Shown here one piece after another: positions 63,866 to 64,000 of a DNA stretch of 64,000 bases. Where the stretch lies: positions 2,238 through 66,237 of the forward strand of contig OMPR01000018.1 in the NCBI GenBank assembly GCA_900313015.1. Reading direction: 5' to 3'. The notes below the pieces were generated by a model. That model was not told the DNA's origin. It saw only the letters and a list, made by a program, of their open reading frames with translations, and made no database searches. A program made the position numbers and the translations under genes. This DNA is from Rhodobacteraceae bacterium EL53 (GTDB taxonomy: Bacteria > Pseudomonadota > Alphaproteobacteria > Rhodobacterales > Rhodobacteraceae). Position 1 is the stretch's first letter. Every line of letters starts with the position of its first letter.

Positions 63866-64000
63866 ATGAACCATGACTTGCGCATCCTTGTTGTAGAGCC
63901 TGATCCGGAGCGCGTGCTTGGGATCATCAACGCTTTGACGGATGCCGGTTGGTCGGATCTGAAAGCCTTGGCACAGATCTCAGCGCTGGACCGCACGGTC
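63866..64000 (+). CDS. ANTAR-type response regulator, NasT-like (runs off the window)
   Basis: ATG 63866 opens a frame reading MNHDLRILVVEPDPERVLGI, then INALTDAGWSDLKALAQISA. This is the start of a pseudo-receiver domain of NasT-type ANTAR antiterminators, which control nitrate/nitrite assimilation by RNA binding. About 45 residues are in the window. The C-terminal ANTAR domain is outside, so the assignment rests on the receiver start. Confidence 0.75.
   Translation, partial: MNHDLRILVVEPDPERVLGIINALTDAGWSDLKALAQISALDRTV

Overview
The window looks like a chromosomal segment of a marine alphaproteobacterium of the Roseobacter group (Rhodobacteraceae). This rests on gene content and order, not on a search. 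The evidence is a GatC-GatA pair close to RNase P RNA, a TRAP dicarboxylate-type transporter with a ThDP enzyme, a DMT exporter, DUF2927 and DUF1826 proteins, a NasT-like ANTAR regulator, a Zur-box controlled CobW protein, and moderate-to-high GC coding sequence.

Layout. 1-7860 is an accessory stretch. It holds the start of an IS5-type transposase, an RTX secreted protein, a MarR-controlled NAD(P)-binding/EamA pair, an IS3 remnant with a one-base frameshift, and a tyrosine recombinase facing the 3' end of tRNA-Thr(UGU). That arrangement suggests an island inserted at this tRNA. 8520-16173 is core-like: rnpB, an AmpD-type amidase, an Excalibur lipoprotein, gatA, gatC, an AsnC/Lrp regulator, a cupin, a fatty acid desaturase, a UPF0173 hydrolase and a small membrane protein. 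16455-26898 is one long minus-strand catabolic operon with a divergent AraC regulator. It encodes two aldehyde dehydrogenases, a TRAP transporter, an SDR, a ThDP enzyme, a cupin-like protein and a NIPSNAP protein. 27242-32700 holds a DoeA-like M24 hydrolase, an ACT protein, a small lipoprotein, a reductive-dehalogenase-like Fe-S protein, an RNA ligase interrupted by an in-frame stop, tadA and an RluB-type pseudouridine synthase.

32784-38795 is a tight plus-strand operon: a 29-residue membrane peptide, XpaC, TelA, a DUF2927 lipoprotein, an SPFH-GYF protein, a cytochrome b561-type protein and a double zinc-ribbon membrane protein. It combines the XpaC/TelA module with the SPFH/zinc-ribbon module and is the strongest candidate for a poorly described system. 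38856-41960 is a nitroreductase, PfkB kinase, D-aminoacyl-tRNA deacylase and glycerate kinase run with overlapping ends. 42035-50153 pairs a CocE/NonD hydrolase with a complete oligopeptide-type ABC importer and a type I phosphodiesterase. 50231-55095 (minus) holds an HSL-type esterase, an acyl-CoA ligase and an MsbA-like exporter.

55290-64000 contains tRNA-Gly(UCC), a Zur box with a COG0523 GTPase and DUF1826 protein, a secreted HEAT-like protein, and a Crp/Fnr regulator divergent from an alkylsulfatase pseudogene. That pseudogene carries two one-base deletions and two nonsense codons. An ArsR-VOC pair and the start of an ANTAR regulator end the window. No CRISPR array, rRNA or replication origin was seen.
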